A stretch of 64,000 nucleotides of DNA from Ligustrum vulgare. Taxonomy: Eukaryota; Streptophyta; Magnoliopsida; Lamiales; Oleaceae. The notes beneath the pieces were generated by a model. That model was not told where the DNA came from, made no database searches, and saw only the letters and a program-made list of their open reading frames with translations. Of this stretch, positions 1-11,946 are shown piece by piece (the stretch's first letter is position 1; every line of letters begins with the position of its first letter). A program made the position numbers and the translations under genes. Location of the stretch: the NCBI GenBank assembly GCA_963555705.1, contig OY743171.1, positions 14,569,352 through 14,633,351 of the forward strand, given 5' to 3'.

Positions 1-2
1 AA

Positions 3-944
3 CTAAAAACCAATGTCATCAGTATGTTCCAAAATGGAAAACAATTTCACGGGAGACCTGATGAAAACCCACACACACATGTTTCTAAATTTTTAGACAC
101 GTGCCAACACTTTCAATATCAGGGTGTGTCTGATGATGCTATCAGACTCAGGTTATTCCCTTACACTCTAAAAGATAGAGCTGTCGACTGGTTAGATTCT
201 CGCCCCGCTGCGAGAATCACTGCCTGGAACGACTTGGTTAAGAAGTTTTACACTAAATTCATGCCTCCAGCAAAGGTTTCCAAATTGAGACATGACATCA
301 CAGTGTTCCAGCAGCATGGTGCTGAATCTTTTGATGATGCATGGAACAGATTTAAGGGCATGCTAAGGAAGTGTCCAAACCATGTGATTGCTAGAGGTGA
401 CCAAGTGAAGTTTTTCTATGAGGGATTACTTCCGCATTTTAAAAACATGGTTGACTCCTCATTAAATGGCTCTTTGGGAACAAAGACCATTGGACAGGCA
501 TCGGAGCTCTTTGAGAGGATAGCAAACACTAATGCCATGTGGGGATCAGACAGGGTGGTTCCAAAGAAGACATTGAGAGTCTATGAAGTGGATGCTTACA
601 CTGCCATATCAGCAAATATTGACTCCTTAGCTGCAAAAGTGATGGGCATAGCACTGGTGAGCCATTCATCTAAAAGTGCTAAAGTGAATTGTGAAGAGTG
701 TGGTGCAAACCTCGCCACTATAGATTGCCCTATTCTGGCTTGTCCAATGGAGCAAGTTGACTATGTACAAGGGGGTCAACGCCAGAATAATCCATACTCA
801 AATACCTATAACCCAGGTTGGCGCAATCATCCTAATTTTTCTTGGAAAGATCACTCAAATGGACACATTGCACCCCAATTCAATACAGAGGAAAAGAAGC
901 CTGCTCTGGAAGAGATGATTGGGAAGTTTGTGGAAAGAATATAA
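3..944 (+). pseudogene. gag: Athila-like gag (capsid) gene, 5' truncated by window edge
   Basis: An open frame enters at the window edge and runs to TAA at 942-944, followed at once by TAG. The part from the Met at 24 is 306 residues. Features of the plant Retrotrans_gag fold are visible: FHGRPDENP near the start, DDAIRLRLFPYTLKDRAVDWL, and the FYTKFMPPAKVSKLR and ESFDDAWNRFKGMLRKCP blocks. Gag forms the cytoplasmic particle that packages element RNA. Homologous-looking sequence continues past the double stop (FMAKTDQFMRKN), so the stops probably truncate gag. The frame is open upstream of residue 24, so the true start is outside the window. Confidence 0.85.
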
Positions 945-1254
945 TAGTTCATGGCTAAAACAGATCAATTTATGAGAAAAAATGAAACCACATTCCAAAA
1001 TCAACAGGCATCAATCAAAAACCTAGAACATCAACTGGGGCAGATAGCACAACTAGAGCCCCAGGTACATTACCTGCAAATACTGAGGTAAACCCAAAGG
1101 AACAGCTCATGGCTATAAGTGTAGTACAAAATGAGATAAATGCAATCACTACACGTTGTGGTGTGCAACTTCCCGAAATTCAAGTCAAAAAGCCAGGGAA
1201 AGTTCCTGAAAAGCTGGTGGAAAGTAGTGAGAAAATGACTGAAAATGAAGATGG
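945..1254 (+). pseudogene. Decayed gag-protease spacer of the Athila-like element
   Basis: After the double stop the reading continues as NLEHQLGQIAQLEPQ, then shifts frame, then reads AITTRCGVQLPEIQ from about 1109. Both match the usual post-gag part of Athila polyproteins (coiled-coil tail, then the AITTRSG-like block). A solo LTR interrupts it at 1255 and it resumes at 4157. Not translatable as it stands. Confidence 0.65.
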
Positions 1255-2589
1255 TGTAGCGACCCAGAATTTTTACGCAATAAATAATTATTTTAATATT
1301 TAGAGAATTGTGTCGCTATTATTTCACCCATTATTTTGAAGTTAACGCCGCGACGGATTCGTCTAGCCAAGTCAAGAAATATCGAATTTGTTCGATTTTA
1401 AATTAAAATCCGAATTTCTAAAATTATGTTATTTTAATTATTTATTCAAAGTATTATTTTCAAAATCATTTTGAATTCCAAATTTATTAAAATATCTCAA
1501 TATTTATTTATTTTCAAAATTATTTTCAGTCCAAAATATATCTGTTTTAAATACATTTCTTAATCAAAGTTAGTCTAATTTTCAGTTGATTACTTCTCAC
1601 ATTTTGCATTCCTCTTTATTCTCCTTTCCACCTCATTTCCAACCTATATCCACCATCAAAGCAAACACCATCATTCTCATCATCCTCAGCATCGCCGAAA
1701 GCCATTTCCAGTCCCTACTGCCAAGTTGAAACCTTCCATGTGCAGTTTCCCCTTTCCAGCTCCATTCTCATATCCCAACCATTCTTTCCAGCAAAGCTAT
1801 AGCCTCCACTTTGATCACCAACTCCACCTATTTCAATGTTCAACATCACCACCAAATTCATTACGGAACCATTCGACAACCACTGTTTCATCACTGCAAT
1901 CAACCAAAAACCACTGCAAATTCACCAATCACCAGAATTCCTCACGACTGATCATCACCACCCACACTGATTCATCTCCCTCACGCAGCTAACCTCACAT
2001 AACCATCTCAACAGCACACAATTCTCAATTCCATTAAGTTTTCAGAAATCATTCTCATTATCAATAACCTCAATCAAATTACAACTACTTCAATTGCCGC
2101 TCTCTTCACCGGAAATTCATCACTGCCCAATTTCCTCAACTCAAAACCAGTCTCTGAATCATCACTACCATCAACAGTTCCGGCCAACCTCCATAACCGC
2201 AGGACAAACCAAGCTTTCCCCAAATCAGAAACCAAAACCCAAAATCGCAAGAAATAGAGAACTCATTTACTTACCTTCACTGCAGAACCTATTTCGACCG
2301 GAATTTTCACCGGATTTCGCAGTCAAGACCTTCGAACTCTAATTTCGGTTTCAACCTAAATCAATCCCCAATTCATAAATTTTCCTCACACTCGCACCAT
2401 ACTCTGACCGCTACCAGTCGTCGCACCCAGCGCCGGTGTTGCGCCGGCGAGTCACCGGCTGAAGGTCGGATTTTGGCTTGAATCGCCTCTCGCCCGTCTC
2501 TGCTCCCGTCCTAACTCTCTCTCTCTGAAATCGTTTGAAGGAAAGAGAAAATGTTTGATTTTTATATTATTTTGATTATTTTCGAAAAT

Positions 2590-2880
2590 TTCAATGTTGG
2601 TCCCCAAGTTTTAAATGTTTCAAAATCAGTCCCTGACATTTTAAAAGGTTTTCAAATCAGTCCTTTCAGCTTTTAAACTTATCAATTTCAGCCCTTAAGT
2701 TTTAAATGAGTTTTAATCAGCCCCTATTGTTTTAAAATATATTATTTCAACCCTATTGTTTTGAGTTTCCGACTCAACTTTCAAAATATCTATTTTAGTC
2801 CCTGAACTTTCAAAAGTATTCATTTTAGTCCCTCAACTTTCAAAACATCAATTTTAGTCCTCAAATTATAATTTATCATT
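2590..2880 (+). repeat. Degenerate ~28-bp tandem repeats with core AGTCCCTGAACTTTCAAAA
   Basis: About ten loose iterations of (C/T)AGTCCCT followed by a TTTTAAA or CTTTCAAAA tail lie inside the solo LTR. A similar reversed-sense motif recurs at about 38788-39030 inside an unrelated LTR element. Confidence 0.6.
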
Positions 2881-3185
2881 TTGAACTATATATTCGATAT
2901 ACTAAAGTGACTTATTGGCTAAGACGAAGCGTACGGAGAATTTAAAGAAATTGAAGTCATTCCCGCTCAACTTTGCACTCGTCGGATTTGAGGTAGACTC
3001 GCACTTATTAATTGATTTAAATTATGATTTCATATAAATGTCATGTGACTTGTGAAAGTCAATTTTCAAGAAAATTAAGTATGTTTTATGAAAGGTAAAT
3101 ATACCTTATGTTTTTATGAAAAGTAAGTATACCCTATGTTTTTACGATAATGTTTTATACGTTTTGGATCATTGCTATGCACATA

Positions 3186-3500
3186 AGAATTCTTGCCACG
3201 AAGTTCGGTAAAATTCTTGTGTCTCCATAAGTTTATGAGGATTTGCCACGAAGTTCGGTAAAATTCCTATGTTTCCATATGTTTATGAGGATTTACCACC
3301 TAAGTTCGGTAAAATTCCTGTCTCATATGTTTATGAGGATTTCGATCCTATCTTATGTTATGATGGAAATGATCCCTATGAATTTCAAGAATTATGTTTT
3401 GGTATACTTACTGTTATTATGATTTTACTGCATAAAAATTCTTGCCACCTAAGTTCGGTAAAGTTCTTGTGTCTCCTTATGTTTATGAGGATTTCAATCC
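3186..3500 (+). repeat. Tandem ~52-bp repeats within solo LTR
   Basis: Units starting near 3190, 3247, 3295 and 3450 share GCCAC(G/C)(A/T)AAGTTCGGTAAA, a CTCC or CATATG stretch, then GTTTATGAGGATTT. They lie upstream of the ACTCACCC block, a position where the second solo LTR (12850-15497) also has hairpin repeats. Confidence 0.65.
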
Positions 3501-4156
3501 TATCTTATGTTATGCTTTCAAAAGAAATTATGCTTGGCATAATTAAAATGTTTTTATAAGTATATGGTTTTCAAAGAGCTATTTTCAAAGAGCTATTTTC
3601 AAAGAGCCTATGATTTGCAAAATATGTCCCGTGCTGTAACGCACAATATGAGTTTTATCAAGAGCCGTTTTATAAAGAAGCTCTATCAATGCCCGTTTTA
3701 TAAAGAGCCGGGATTTATGTTTTTAATCATCTTATAAATTAAATTAATTTGCGATGAGTCTACTGAGTATTTCCCCCATGAAATACTCACCCTACTTTTT
3801 AACAGTTTTGCAGATTTCGGAGACGGTGGCGAGCGATGAATGATGGTGGCAATAATCGTTAAACTGTTGAAAGTTTGACATTAATGATTTTCGTATTTTC
3901 CAAACAATCGAATAATTTAGAGAAGTTCATTTATTTGAGAAATTATGACATTGGCAATTTCTTTACAATATTAATGGTTCGATTTACTATTTCAAATGGT
4001 TTCATAAATGTTTTCAATTTTATCGGCCATTACAGTTTATTTAATGTTTCCAAAAATGAATTTCAATTATTTCTTCCGCAAAAATATTATTCGAAAAATT
4101 TAGACAGAAAATGACGTAGTGAACCGGGTATACGGAACTCGGGGCGCTACAGATGG

Positions 4157-4957
4157 CCATGAGGTGAAATCAACAATTACGCCTCATGAGTCCCCTATTC
4201 CATTTCCACAAAGGCTAAAGAAACCAAGATAGGATAAGTAATTTAACAAGTTTGTGAATATGATTAGAAAACTGCACATAAATATTCCTTTCCTGGAAGC
4301 CATCACACGATCCCAAGTTATGCCAAGCTGCTGAAGAAGATGATGTCTAGCAAGAAAAAGCTTGAAGAACTTGAGGAGGTCACTTTGAATGAAGAATGCA
4401 GTGCAATCCCACAAAACAAGCTGCCACCTATGCTCAAAGACCCATGGAGCTTTTCAATACCTTGCAATATAGGTGATTTAAAATTCAACAAGGTTTTATG
4501 TGACCTAGGTACAAGTATAAATCTGATGCCCCTGTCTGTGTACAAGAAGTTGGGATTGGGTGAACCAAAGGGTAGCAATATCATTTTACAATTGGCAGAT
4601 AGATCAATTTGTTACCCTTATGGAGTTGTGGAAGATGTGCTAGTTAAAACTCACAAGTTCATATTTCCAGCCGACTTTGTCATCCTAGACATGGAGGAAG
4701 ATGAAAAAGTACCCATACTTGGTAGGCCATTTTTAGCCACTGCACGAGCACTAATTGATGTAGAGAAGGGAGATGTAGTGCTACGTGTTGAAAATCAAGA
4801 GGTGACTTTCAGTATGATGCAATTTAACACCCACAATCCACAAATTGAAAACTGTTCCAGGATTGATGTGGAAATGGCCATTAGATGCTGGGAGAGGTAT
4901 GAGTATAGGGTGAGAAATGATGAAGAAGCCTCACCATCAAATTTAAAGCCACCTTGA
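4157..4957 (+). pseudogene. Athila-like aspartic protease (retropepsin) region
   Basis: From 4157 the reading gives PFPQRLKKPR, then FVNMIRKLHINIPFLEAI with stops, then a clean frame from 4340 to 4957 (205 residues). The catalytic motif of retropepsins is present as CDLGTSINLMP near residue 55, followed by ADRSICYPYGVVEDVLVK and the ILGRPFLATARA block that forms the second half of the active-site fold. The enzyme would cleave the polyprotein inside the particle. It stops at NLKPP, well before the RT domain should begin, and pol is missing downstream, so the element cannot copy itself. Confidence 0.85.
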
Positions 4958-7029
4958 AGATGCTTGCCAAAAAGTCTAGCTCTAGACTATAAATGAAGCA
5001 CTTGTTGGGAGGAAACCCAACCTTTCAAACATTTTCTTTAGTTACTTTACTTAGTTGCTCTTGAGTTAATTATTTCATATTTGTTTTAGAACTTGAAACT
5101 GCATTTTAGGAGCACTCGCATGTTTAGAATGCATACATTGATTTGTTATGTGTTTTAAGTCATTCTAGTATTCCATTTTGCATGTTTTATCATTTTTAGG
5201 ATCTACTTGTTTTCTATTTGTTTTGTTGCTTTTTATCACAATCTTCCACTTGATCACCTAGCTTAGGACATGAACATATTGTTTAGAAACTGATTGCATG
5301 CATTTGAAAGCATTTAGGGGTCGAAAACGGTCCAAAACTCAAAAATGAAAAAATCACAGGTCTCTGCCAAAAGCTATCATGCGGTCGCACGGTAGTATAC
5401 CCGTGCGGTTGCACGGTTATAAACTTGGCAGAATCGGCAGATTCTTTAATATGCATTCTTCTTTCATTTTAACCAGTTTAAACCCGATTTTCTTCCCCCA
5501 AATCATCATGCATCGAGTCCAAAATCATTCCCCATTATTTGCACATCATTTTAACTCAAAGTCATGCCTTACATTGCACTCAAAACATTAAAAGGTATGA
5601 ACTTTCTACACAATTTCACAAAATCATGCATATACTTCTTCGTTCTTTTTGTGATTTGTGAATTGTGGATGAGTGGTGATGGGTTTAGGATAGGATTGGA
5701 GATATTGTATTATGAATTTTTAGGATAAAATTTTGGTTTGATTCAAGTCCCCAACTCTATGATTTTCATTGATTTCTTCATATGCATGCTAGGTGCTCGA
5801 TAAAATGCTACAATGAATGTTCTGTTCAGTTTTCGTAATTCTTTTTGGATGATCACCTTCATAACATGTTATACATCATTTGTATATCATTCAATCATTA
5901 TTTAAACTCATTTAAGGCATGAAACTCAACATGAACATCTTTACACTTCAATGCACCTCATTGCAAGGCATCACAACACCACTGCACTAATTTCAGCTTC
6001 ATGTCACCTACTTTGTCACATCCTTTCATGACCCAGATGAACTCCAAATTTGCTGAATTTTTGATATGTTGTAGACCAAGTTATGTACTTTCATATACCT
6101 ATAACATGTCTTAGAAAATTTTCACTTTTTCGATGCGATGTCAAGGGTTGAAAATCAGTGGTCGACCATTTTTTTTCAAAAATTTCAAGAATTTTCTAAG
6201 TCCTAGTTTGGGTGTGTTGAGTTGAATTGTTTTAGTTTTCATGCAATTTTTATACATTCTAATGTTATTTATCATTCTTTTGCATGAAACATGAGGAGAA
6301 AACATGATGGGCCAAACATGGGAAAGCTAGAAATTCCAAGCTTAAAAAAAGGGAACACCAACTCTCCAAACCCGGGAAGTACATTAACCCTCTTTGTTAT
6401 TTTGTGTTTATTTTAGTTATCTGTTTTGAATACATTAAGGACAATGTATGATTTTAGTTTGGGGGTAAGAATCTCATTCATGTGCTTTCATATACACATT
6501 CATTCGATTTTGGGTAGAAAATTCATAAAAACTTGAAAAAATTGAAAAAATCATAAAAAGTGAAAAATGTGAAATTTTTTGTTGACTTATTTATTGCTTA
6601 TGACATGATTTGAATTGACTTTTGTACTTTAGTTAGAAAATTGGGCAACATGCGAACTAAATTTTTCTTAACGTTCATCCATGTAAGACTTCCATCAAAC
6701 TTGAGCACATAGTCACTTTCGAATAAAAACTTGTGTAGAGAGATGCTTGATACTTGTGGGGGTAAACTTGTGCACTTTGAACATAGAACTTACTGAAAAA
6801 TTTCAAACCTTAAGAAAACTAGATCCCGACCTAAAATGTAGAACCAAACTGCTCAAGAAATAGTTTGGGGGTGGGAAGGTTAGTATGAGTATGCATTGAT
6901 GGATTTAAGACTTGAATTTTTTAATTGTGCATCTTTAGTGTAAGGGGTTTTGATCAACAGGTATAAACCATAATAACCAGCATAAAAACAGAAAAATACT
7001 GAAGGTCTTATTCCGCTCTTCAAATGCCT

Positions 7030-7313
7030 TTTTGACTCGGGTGATTAAGTCGAGGGGTTCTCTGAACCTGGTACCCTAAGCTCAACTGAGTTGGGAGCTG
7101 CCGACCTAAAGCTCGCTACAAGGGTCAACTAGAAAGCAAGTACGGAGAGTGGACTTACACATAAGACACAAAAACATCTTTAAGTTTTCTGTTTAAGCCT
7201 TTATGACTCGGTTAATTAAGTCTGAGGGGTTCTCTGAACCTGGTACCCTAAGCTCAACTGAGTTGGGAGCTTCCGACCTAAAGCTCGCTACAGGGGTCAT
7301 ATAGAAAGCAAGT
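7030..7313 (+). repeat. Two ~110-bp direct repeats in the Athila-like 3' region
   Basis: The copies at about 7030-7140 and 7203-7313 share GACTCGG, GGGGTTCTCTGAACCTGG, TACCCTAAGCTCAACTGAG and AAAGCTCGCTACA. They differ at a few positions (GAGCTGCC versus GAGCTTCC), so the duplication is not brand new. Confidence 0.8.
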
Positions 7314-7891
7314 ATGAAAAATATTGTACAAAGATGGTAAAAGACAAGGACATTAAAATAAAAAGTTGTCCATATGAAAGAAAAAAGGAATAAAATGGTA
7401 TAAGCTTTGTTGATTGAAATTCCTAACACCTTGTTAATTATTCTTGGTCTGCCGTGCATACTTGTCTAATCCTAACTGCCTTGTGTGGAAAAATGCAATT
7501 TATACATGTGTAGAAAACACATTAATAGGAAAGACCTCAGGATATGAGAGAAAAGCAGTAAGGTTGTGATAATCCATGAGAGTGCAAGGAAAATCAAAAG
7601 AAAATCATTGTTGACCACATGAGATTCGGGCTTACTCTTGCATAAAAAGTCACATATTGTCAAGTTTATTTTTTGCATAAGTTTGCATTTGATTTTGGCT
7701 ATTCACACACAGACAATGAAGTTGAGCATCAGATGAATAAAAATATTTTATGTTGTTCATATTTCTTTTTCTAAAGTGATTAGTCAATCTGGATTGTTGA
7801 AGCGCATGGTAAATGAGTCAACATGAACAAAAACATTTTAACTTCAAATTTATAGTTTAGTTTTATTTTTATTCGAGGACGAACAATAGTT

Positions 7892-7902
7892 CTAGTTTGG
7901 GG
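7892..7902 (+). promoter_or_regulatory. Polypurine tract of the Athila-like element
   Basis: TAGTTTGGGG lies directly before the TGTTGATAAG that opens the 3' LTR. This is the usual place and composition for the plus-strand priming site. Confidence 0.6.
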
Positions 7903-9346
7903 TGTTGATAAGTGTATTTTATACACTTATTTCTATCCTAAAAGTAGGATTTTTATTGCCTGTTCAAGAATATTTGCTATTTATTTTATTTTATGTCATT
8001 TGTTTATATTTCAGGAATAATCCAAAAGTCGTGAAAACAATGGAATTAAAGCCAAAATCGAGCAATTGGATGTTAAAAGTGTTAAAGTAAGCAAATCAAG
8101 AGTTGATGCAGTTAATCGAAGGGCCAATTGGAAGAAGAAATCAAATTTGGAAGAAATCAGAAGTTCGGGGTTAAATTACAACAATCAGAAGTTGGAGGAC
8201 TTGCTGTGCAATTAAAAATTCAAGGACCAACTTGTAACATTTAAAAGATAAAAATTGCATCTCTCTGTAGAACCATGCGATCACACGGTGATATAGCCGT
8301 GCGGTCGCACGATCACAAAAATCAGCGGCTGAAGATAACCTGCAGAGTCGTGCGATCGCGCACTTTTGAACCGTGCGGTCGCACGGTAGAACTTGTGGGC
8401 CGCAGTTGGGATTTTTGCGCATAATTCAGCATCCTTTCTCCCCAAGTAACCTAATTCTCGAATAAATCTAGAAATATCAGACTTGGGGCACGAAATTAAG
8501 GGTTCCCAATTGTCTTGTTTCATGCCAGAACGCTGTCGAATTGCCGAGGGATCCGTGCCACGCCAAGAACACAATTGAAGACTGAAGATCAAGGGATGAA
8601 TAGGGTGACATCTATCCATTTTTCTTGTGATTTTTATTCAATTATGTATCTAGGCTAGGTTTTGAATGTTAGAATTGTGATGAAGCATTAAATTCCAGAT
8701 TTTATGTGTTACTTTGATGTTTAATTTAATTAATTTATGGGTTTGAGCAATTGATGCGTGCTTTTATTATTATGTAATTACTTGATCACCAATTGTATGA
8801 TTTTAGGTTATGTTTTCTTCAGATTGAAAGATTTGGAATTCATTAGACTAGCATCAATTGCCACAAAGTCCGATAGGGGATAGAAATATACTCTTATACT
8901 TTGTGTTATCTGCTATAGTATTCACAATTCTTGTAATGCTTTTCTGCACATTTGTATTCAACATAAAAATATAGTTGGGTCGTGTGTAGGAATATGCGTT
9001 AATGCTTCTCCGAAAGGGAGTTTTAACAACATTAGGAATATGGATTTTAAAAACCACGTGAATTATCATTAGACAATCAGAGTAATGCTTAATTGATGGA
9101 ACTAATGTGGATTCTCAATTCTAGCATATTCATTTCATAAGTTTTAAAATCAAATTTGTCAATTTTTTAGTTTATTCTTTATTTTAATTTTCAAAAACAA
9201 AAATTTATAACTCAATCAAAGTTTTTCTAGTTGTGGTTAAGGATTTGTAATCTAAAATACAATTTAAAACAATCTCTGTGGGATCGATACTTGGACTCAC
9301 GTCCACTTTATTACTTGCGCGACCTTTGCGCCTGATGAGAGAAACA
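7903..9346 (+). repeat. 3' LTR of the Athila-like element (1444 bp)
   Basis: It begins TGTTGATAAGTG after the polypurine tract and ends ..GAGAAACA, followed by AAAGG and kinase sequence. The end region (TCTGTGGGATCGATACTTGG, TTACTTGCGCGACC) matches the usual end of Athila/Tat LTRs. Around 8275-8395 it carries several copies of the palindromic word GTGCGGTCGCACGG. The short open frames inside it are not considered genes. Confidence 0.75.
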
Positions 9347-10120
9347 AAAGGTATTCCATTTGCAACTACAAAATGAATTCAAGAGTTTTGATGTAGAATG
9401 TGAGGTATTGCGCACCCTTCTCCATCGAAATTTGTGCAAAGTCATTAGTACTTGCTCCAATCCAGATTTCAAGGCCTTGGTACTTGAGTACATGTCTAAT
9501 AGAAGCCTCGAGAAGTGGTTGTATTCAGACTACTATGTCTTGGATATCTTGCAAGGAATTAACATAATGATAGATGTAGCATGTGCGTTGGAATATTTGT
9601 ACTATGGTTACTCAACGTCTGTTGTTCACTGTGATTTGAAGCCAAGTAATGTTCTACTCGATGAAGATATGGTTGCCCACTTGGGCGATATTGGAATTAC
9701 TAAGTTATTGGGTGAAGGAGAAAGCAATGCATACACTACAACCTGGGAACATTGGGTTAATTAGGTAAAGCTCCTATCTTTTGCTCCAATATTATCTCTT
9801 GCACATTCAGGGCACGTTTGGTCTACCCGATTAAAATTTTGATTCATTCTCGAAAAATAATAAAAAAGGAAAAGTTCATTTTATGTATTTTTCTAGACAT
9901 CGGATAGTACATTACAATATATTTATAGTATATATATTTATAGTATAGTGTAACACCAAACTTAATACAACTAATTAATTTCATAATGCTTGCGTAGAAT
10001 ACGGATTGGAAGGATGGGTGTCAACTATATGTGATGTTTATAGCTACATGATTATGTTAATGGAAGTATTTATAAGAAAGAAACCAAGCAGTGAATGTTT
10101 TCAGGCAATGTAAGCCTAAG
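9347..10120 (+). pseudogene. RLK1: truncated LRR-XII receptor kinase, kinase part upstream of the chromovirus
   Basis: Coding homology to RLK2 starts abruptly after the Athila LTR, in the codons after the catalytic lysine (VFHLQ region), and runs to about 9764. Visible are the non-RD catalytic loop VVHCDLKPSNVLLD and a damaged DFG: the text reads HLGDIGITKLL where RLK2 reads HLSDFGIAKLL. Near 9750 a lost C shifts the frame and a small deletion removes the GYIAPE coding. A conserved last intron (about 9765-9997) leads to exon 4 (from 9998, EYGLEGWVSTICDVYSYMIM in reading), which is cut at 10120 by the chromovirus. The 5' half of the gene, if still present, lies left of the window. Confidence 0.9.
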
Positions 10121-10596
10121 TTTCACGGGGCGCCTTTCCTCTTAGCACAGAAAGGGGCACCGTGCGGCAGTAATCTGCTCCGCTAGACTACCTTCCGCCT
10201 TTTCTCACTTACTTCGGGACGAAATTTGAATTTGATTACAATTGAAAGAAAACTTTAAAAGAGAAGACTTGATTGCATTGAAACATCATTGTTCATTGAT
10301 TGTTGAAAGCAGTAAATTACATCAATTGCTGAAAGCAGTAAATTACAAAGATTGGTGCAGGGGGAACACCAGAAAGCTTGAAAGTCTTAAAATCTTATAC
10401 CCCCTATAATAGACTTCGGAGAAAAAACCTAAGTTACATGAGTAGACGTTAAAAGGGCTGAAGAATCATAATAAACTTTTACAATTAAAATGGAATTACA
10501 ATAATTTACATAATATTTACAGAGTGCGGGCGAAGTTGGGCAAACTGCAGGCCGCGAGTGGGTCAAGGGGCTAAGTGATAGCTGCGGTCCTTGACA
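10121..10596 (-). repeat. 3' LTR of the chromovirus (476 bp)
   Basis: On the minus strand it runs TGTCAAGGACCGC.. to ..GGCGCCCCGTGAAA. It matches 18047-18522 at all but about eight positions. The terminus GTGAAA is not the usual CA. Confidence 0.93.
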
Positions 10597-11333
10597 TTCT
10601 CCCCCATTTGTTTTGGCAACGTCCTCGGTGCCATCCCTTGATGATATTCTTCAATGAGCTGCTTGAAGGCACTAAGGTCTTTTCCTCTTTCCCAAGTATT
10701 CTCCTCACTGCTGCATCCGCTCCACTTTACCAAGTACTCTTGATGATTCTGCTTGGAAGCTCGTGTGACTCGGTGATCAAGAATAGCTTCAACAACCTTC
10801 TTTCCCATTTTCTTCAATTCGAACACTGGTCCTTTCGGCTTATTTCTGGATGTATCCTCCTTGTCTGCAAAATATGGCTTAAGAACACCGACATGGAGGA
10901 CCTTGTGAATTTTGCACCATGACGGGAGATCTACTTTGTAAGCCACCTTCCCGATTCTCTTCACAATAGGTACTGGCCCAATGTACTTAGGAACCAATCT
11001 AGAGTCTTTCCCTCTGGTGAGCTTGTAGCAATTTCTGTCAGGAAGTTTAACCATAACCAGATCTCCCACATTGAACTCGACAAAACGACACTTCAGATCA
11101 GCAGACTTCTTATATCTTTTCTGAGCTTTCTCAAGATAGCTTCGAGCAATTTCAATATTTCGCTTCCATTCCTGAGAGAAGTTCCTTGCCTGAGGGGACT
11201 TGGTACTGAAGTTCAAATCAACCATGTGGGGGAGTAACGGTTGCTGGCCCGTGACAATCTCAAAAGGACTCTTGTTGGTGGAAGAGCTCTTTTGGGCATT
11301 GAAGCATATCTGGGCAGCATCCAAGAGTAGCAC
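10563..11333 (-). pseudogene. Chromovirus integrase C-terminus with chromodomain
   Basis: Minus-strand frame of 256 residues, ending inside the 3' LTR. It reads the end of integrase (PFEIVTGQQPLLPHMVDL, VGDLVMVKLPDRN, RLVPKYIGPVPIVKRIGKVAYKVDLP, KIHKVLHVGVLKPY) and then a chromodomain (AILDHRVTRASKQNHQEYLV, KWSGCSSEENTWE near residues 185-220). Chromodomains of this group bind modified histones and steer integration to heterochromatin. The aromatic Y/W/W-like positions of a chromodomain are present. It is separated from the integrase core only by a TGA at 11364-11366 in the same frame. Confidence 0.88.
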
Positions 11334-11946
11334 CCAATTTTTCTGAGACGTAGATATGAAGTGTCAAAGATATTCCTCCAGCATAGAATTGAACCGCTCC
11401 GTCTGTCCATCAGATTGTGGGTGAAAACTAGAACTCATGCTCAGAGTTGAACCAAAAAGTTTGAACAATTCGGTCCAAAATATGCCAGTAAACCGAGTAT
11501 CTCGATCGCTGACGATGTCCTTAGGCAGCCCCCAGTATTTGACAATATGCTTGAAGAAGAGGTGAGCTGTCTCTTCGGCGGAAACATACTTAGGCGCTGC
11601 GATGAAAGTTGCATACTTCGATAACCGATCCACAATCACGATAATGGTGCCAAAATCAGCAACTTTTGGCAATCCAATTATGTAATCCATTGATACACTT
11701 TCGAATGGCCTAGATGGGACGGAATGGGGTTCCAGCAAGCCCGCTTTCTTCTGATGATCTGCGGCCAATAGAAGGCACGTTGCAAAAGTGCACATAAGTG
11801 GCGATGTCGTCCCGCATCTGCGGCCAATAGAAGGCACGTTGCAAAAGTGCACAAGTGCGTTCTTCTCCCGGATGTCCAGCCCAGAGCGTATCGTGGCATT
11901 CCGTTATCAGGGACTTTCTCAAATCCTCACCCTTAGGGACATACAC
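11334..11946 (-). pseudogene. Chromovirus integrase core and zinc-binding region, frameshifted
   Basis: The minus-strand frame 11364-11852 carries the DDE core: SVSMDYIIGLP, IVSDRDTRFTG and HPQSDGQTERFN supply the two Asp and the Glu. Upstream, CHDTLWAGHPGE gives the His-His half of the HHCC zinc finger. A 59-bp tandem duplication (11761-11819, repeated from 11820) breaks the frame between the two, since 59 is not a multiple of three. A TGA at 11364-11366, where CGA (Arg) is expected, ends the core frame. Confidence 0.88.
11761..11853 (-). repeat. Partial tandem duplication within integrase (59-bp offset)
   Basis: The segment GCGGCCAATAGAAGGCACGT.. at 11761 recurs at 11820, with the first 33-34 bases identical. 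It duplicates the zinc-finger-to-core linker and shifts the frame. Confidence 0.9.

Larger units (their letters stand above)
1255..4151 (+). mobile_element. Solo LTR (2897 bp) of a Ty3/chromovirus-like element, nested in the Athila-like element
   Basis: The segment begins TGTAGCGACCC and ends GGGGCGCTACA, an imperfect inverted terminus with TG..CA ends. It is flanked by the 5-bp direct repeat GATGG at 1250-1254 and 4152-4156. Removing it and one GATGG rejoins the Athila post-gag region to its protease region. Near its 3' side is a CTGAGTATTTCCCCC..ACTCACCC block, reminiscent of long Tekay/Del LTRs. No gag-pol lies inside, so it is read as a solo LTR left by LTR-LTR recombination. Small open frames inside it are not credible genes. 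Confidence 0.8.
4958..7902 (+). other. Non-coding 3' internal region of the Athila-like element
   Basis: AT-rich sequence with no credible gene. It opens with a conserved post-pol stretch (GCACTTGTTGGGAGGAAACC near 4996). Three polypurine-like tracts AGTTTGGGG(G) occur near 6460, 6863 and 7893; only the last abuts the LTR. Two GTGCGGT(C/T)GCACGG palindromes lie near 5381-5420. A direct repeat of about 110 bp is at 7030-7140 and 7203-7313. Confidence 0.7.
1..9346 (+). mobile_element. Athila-like Ty3/gypsy retrotransposon, 5' end outside window, pol deleted
   Basis: Order seen: gag, a post-gag spacer, a retropepsin, a long non-coding 3' region with repeated AGTTTGGGG tracts, then a 3' LTR. This order and the protease style (DLGTSINLM) fit the Athila lineage. 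Reverse transcriptase, RNase H and integrase are absent: the protease region runs straight into the sequence that normally follows pol (CACTTGTTGGGAGG near 4998). The LTR ends ..GAAACA at 9346 and is followed by AAAGG and kinase-coding sequence. RLK2 has the uninterrupted GTAAAGGTATTCC at this point, so the element sits in the RLK1 kinase exon and AAAGG is the probable TSD. Its left LTR lies before the window. Confidence 0.8.

Noticed and set aside
1715..2342. Frames of 60-90 residues on both strands in the solo LTR
   Set aside because: Low-complexity Ser/Pro/His translations of a C-rich, A-rich leader region of an LTR; no homology.
3186..3500. Tandem repeats considered as a CRISPR-like array
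   Set aside because: Units are contiguous and diverged, without unique spacers, and lie in a plant LTR.
8171..8619. Minus-strand frames of 83 and 112 residues
   Set aside because: They lie in the Athila-like LTR and read through its palindromic repeats.
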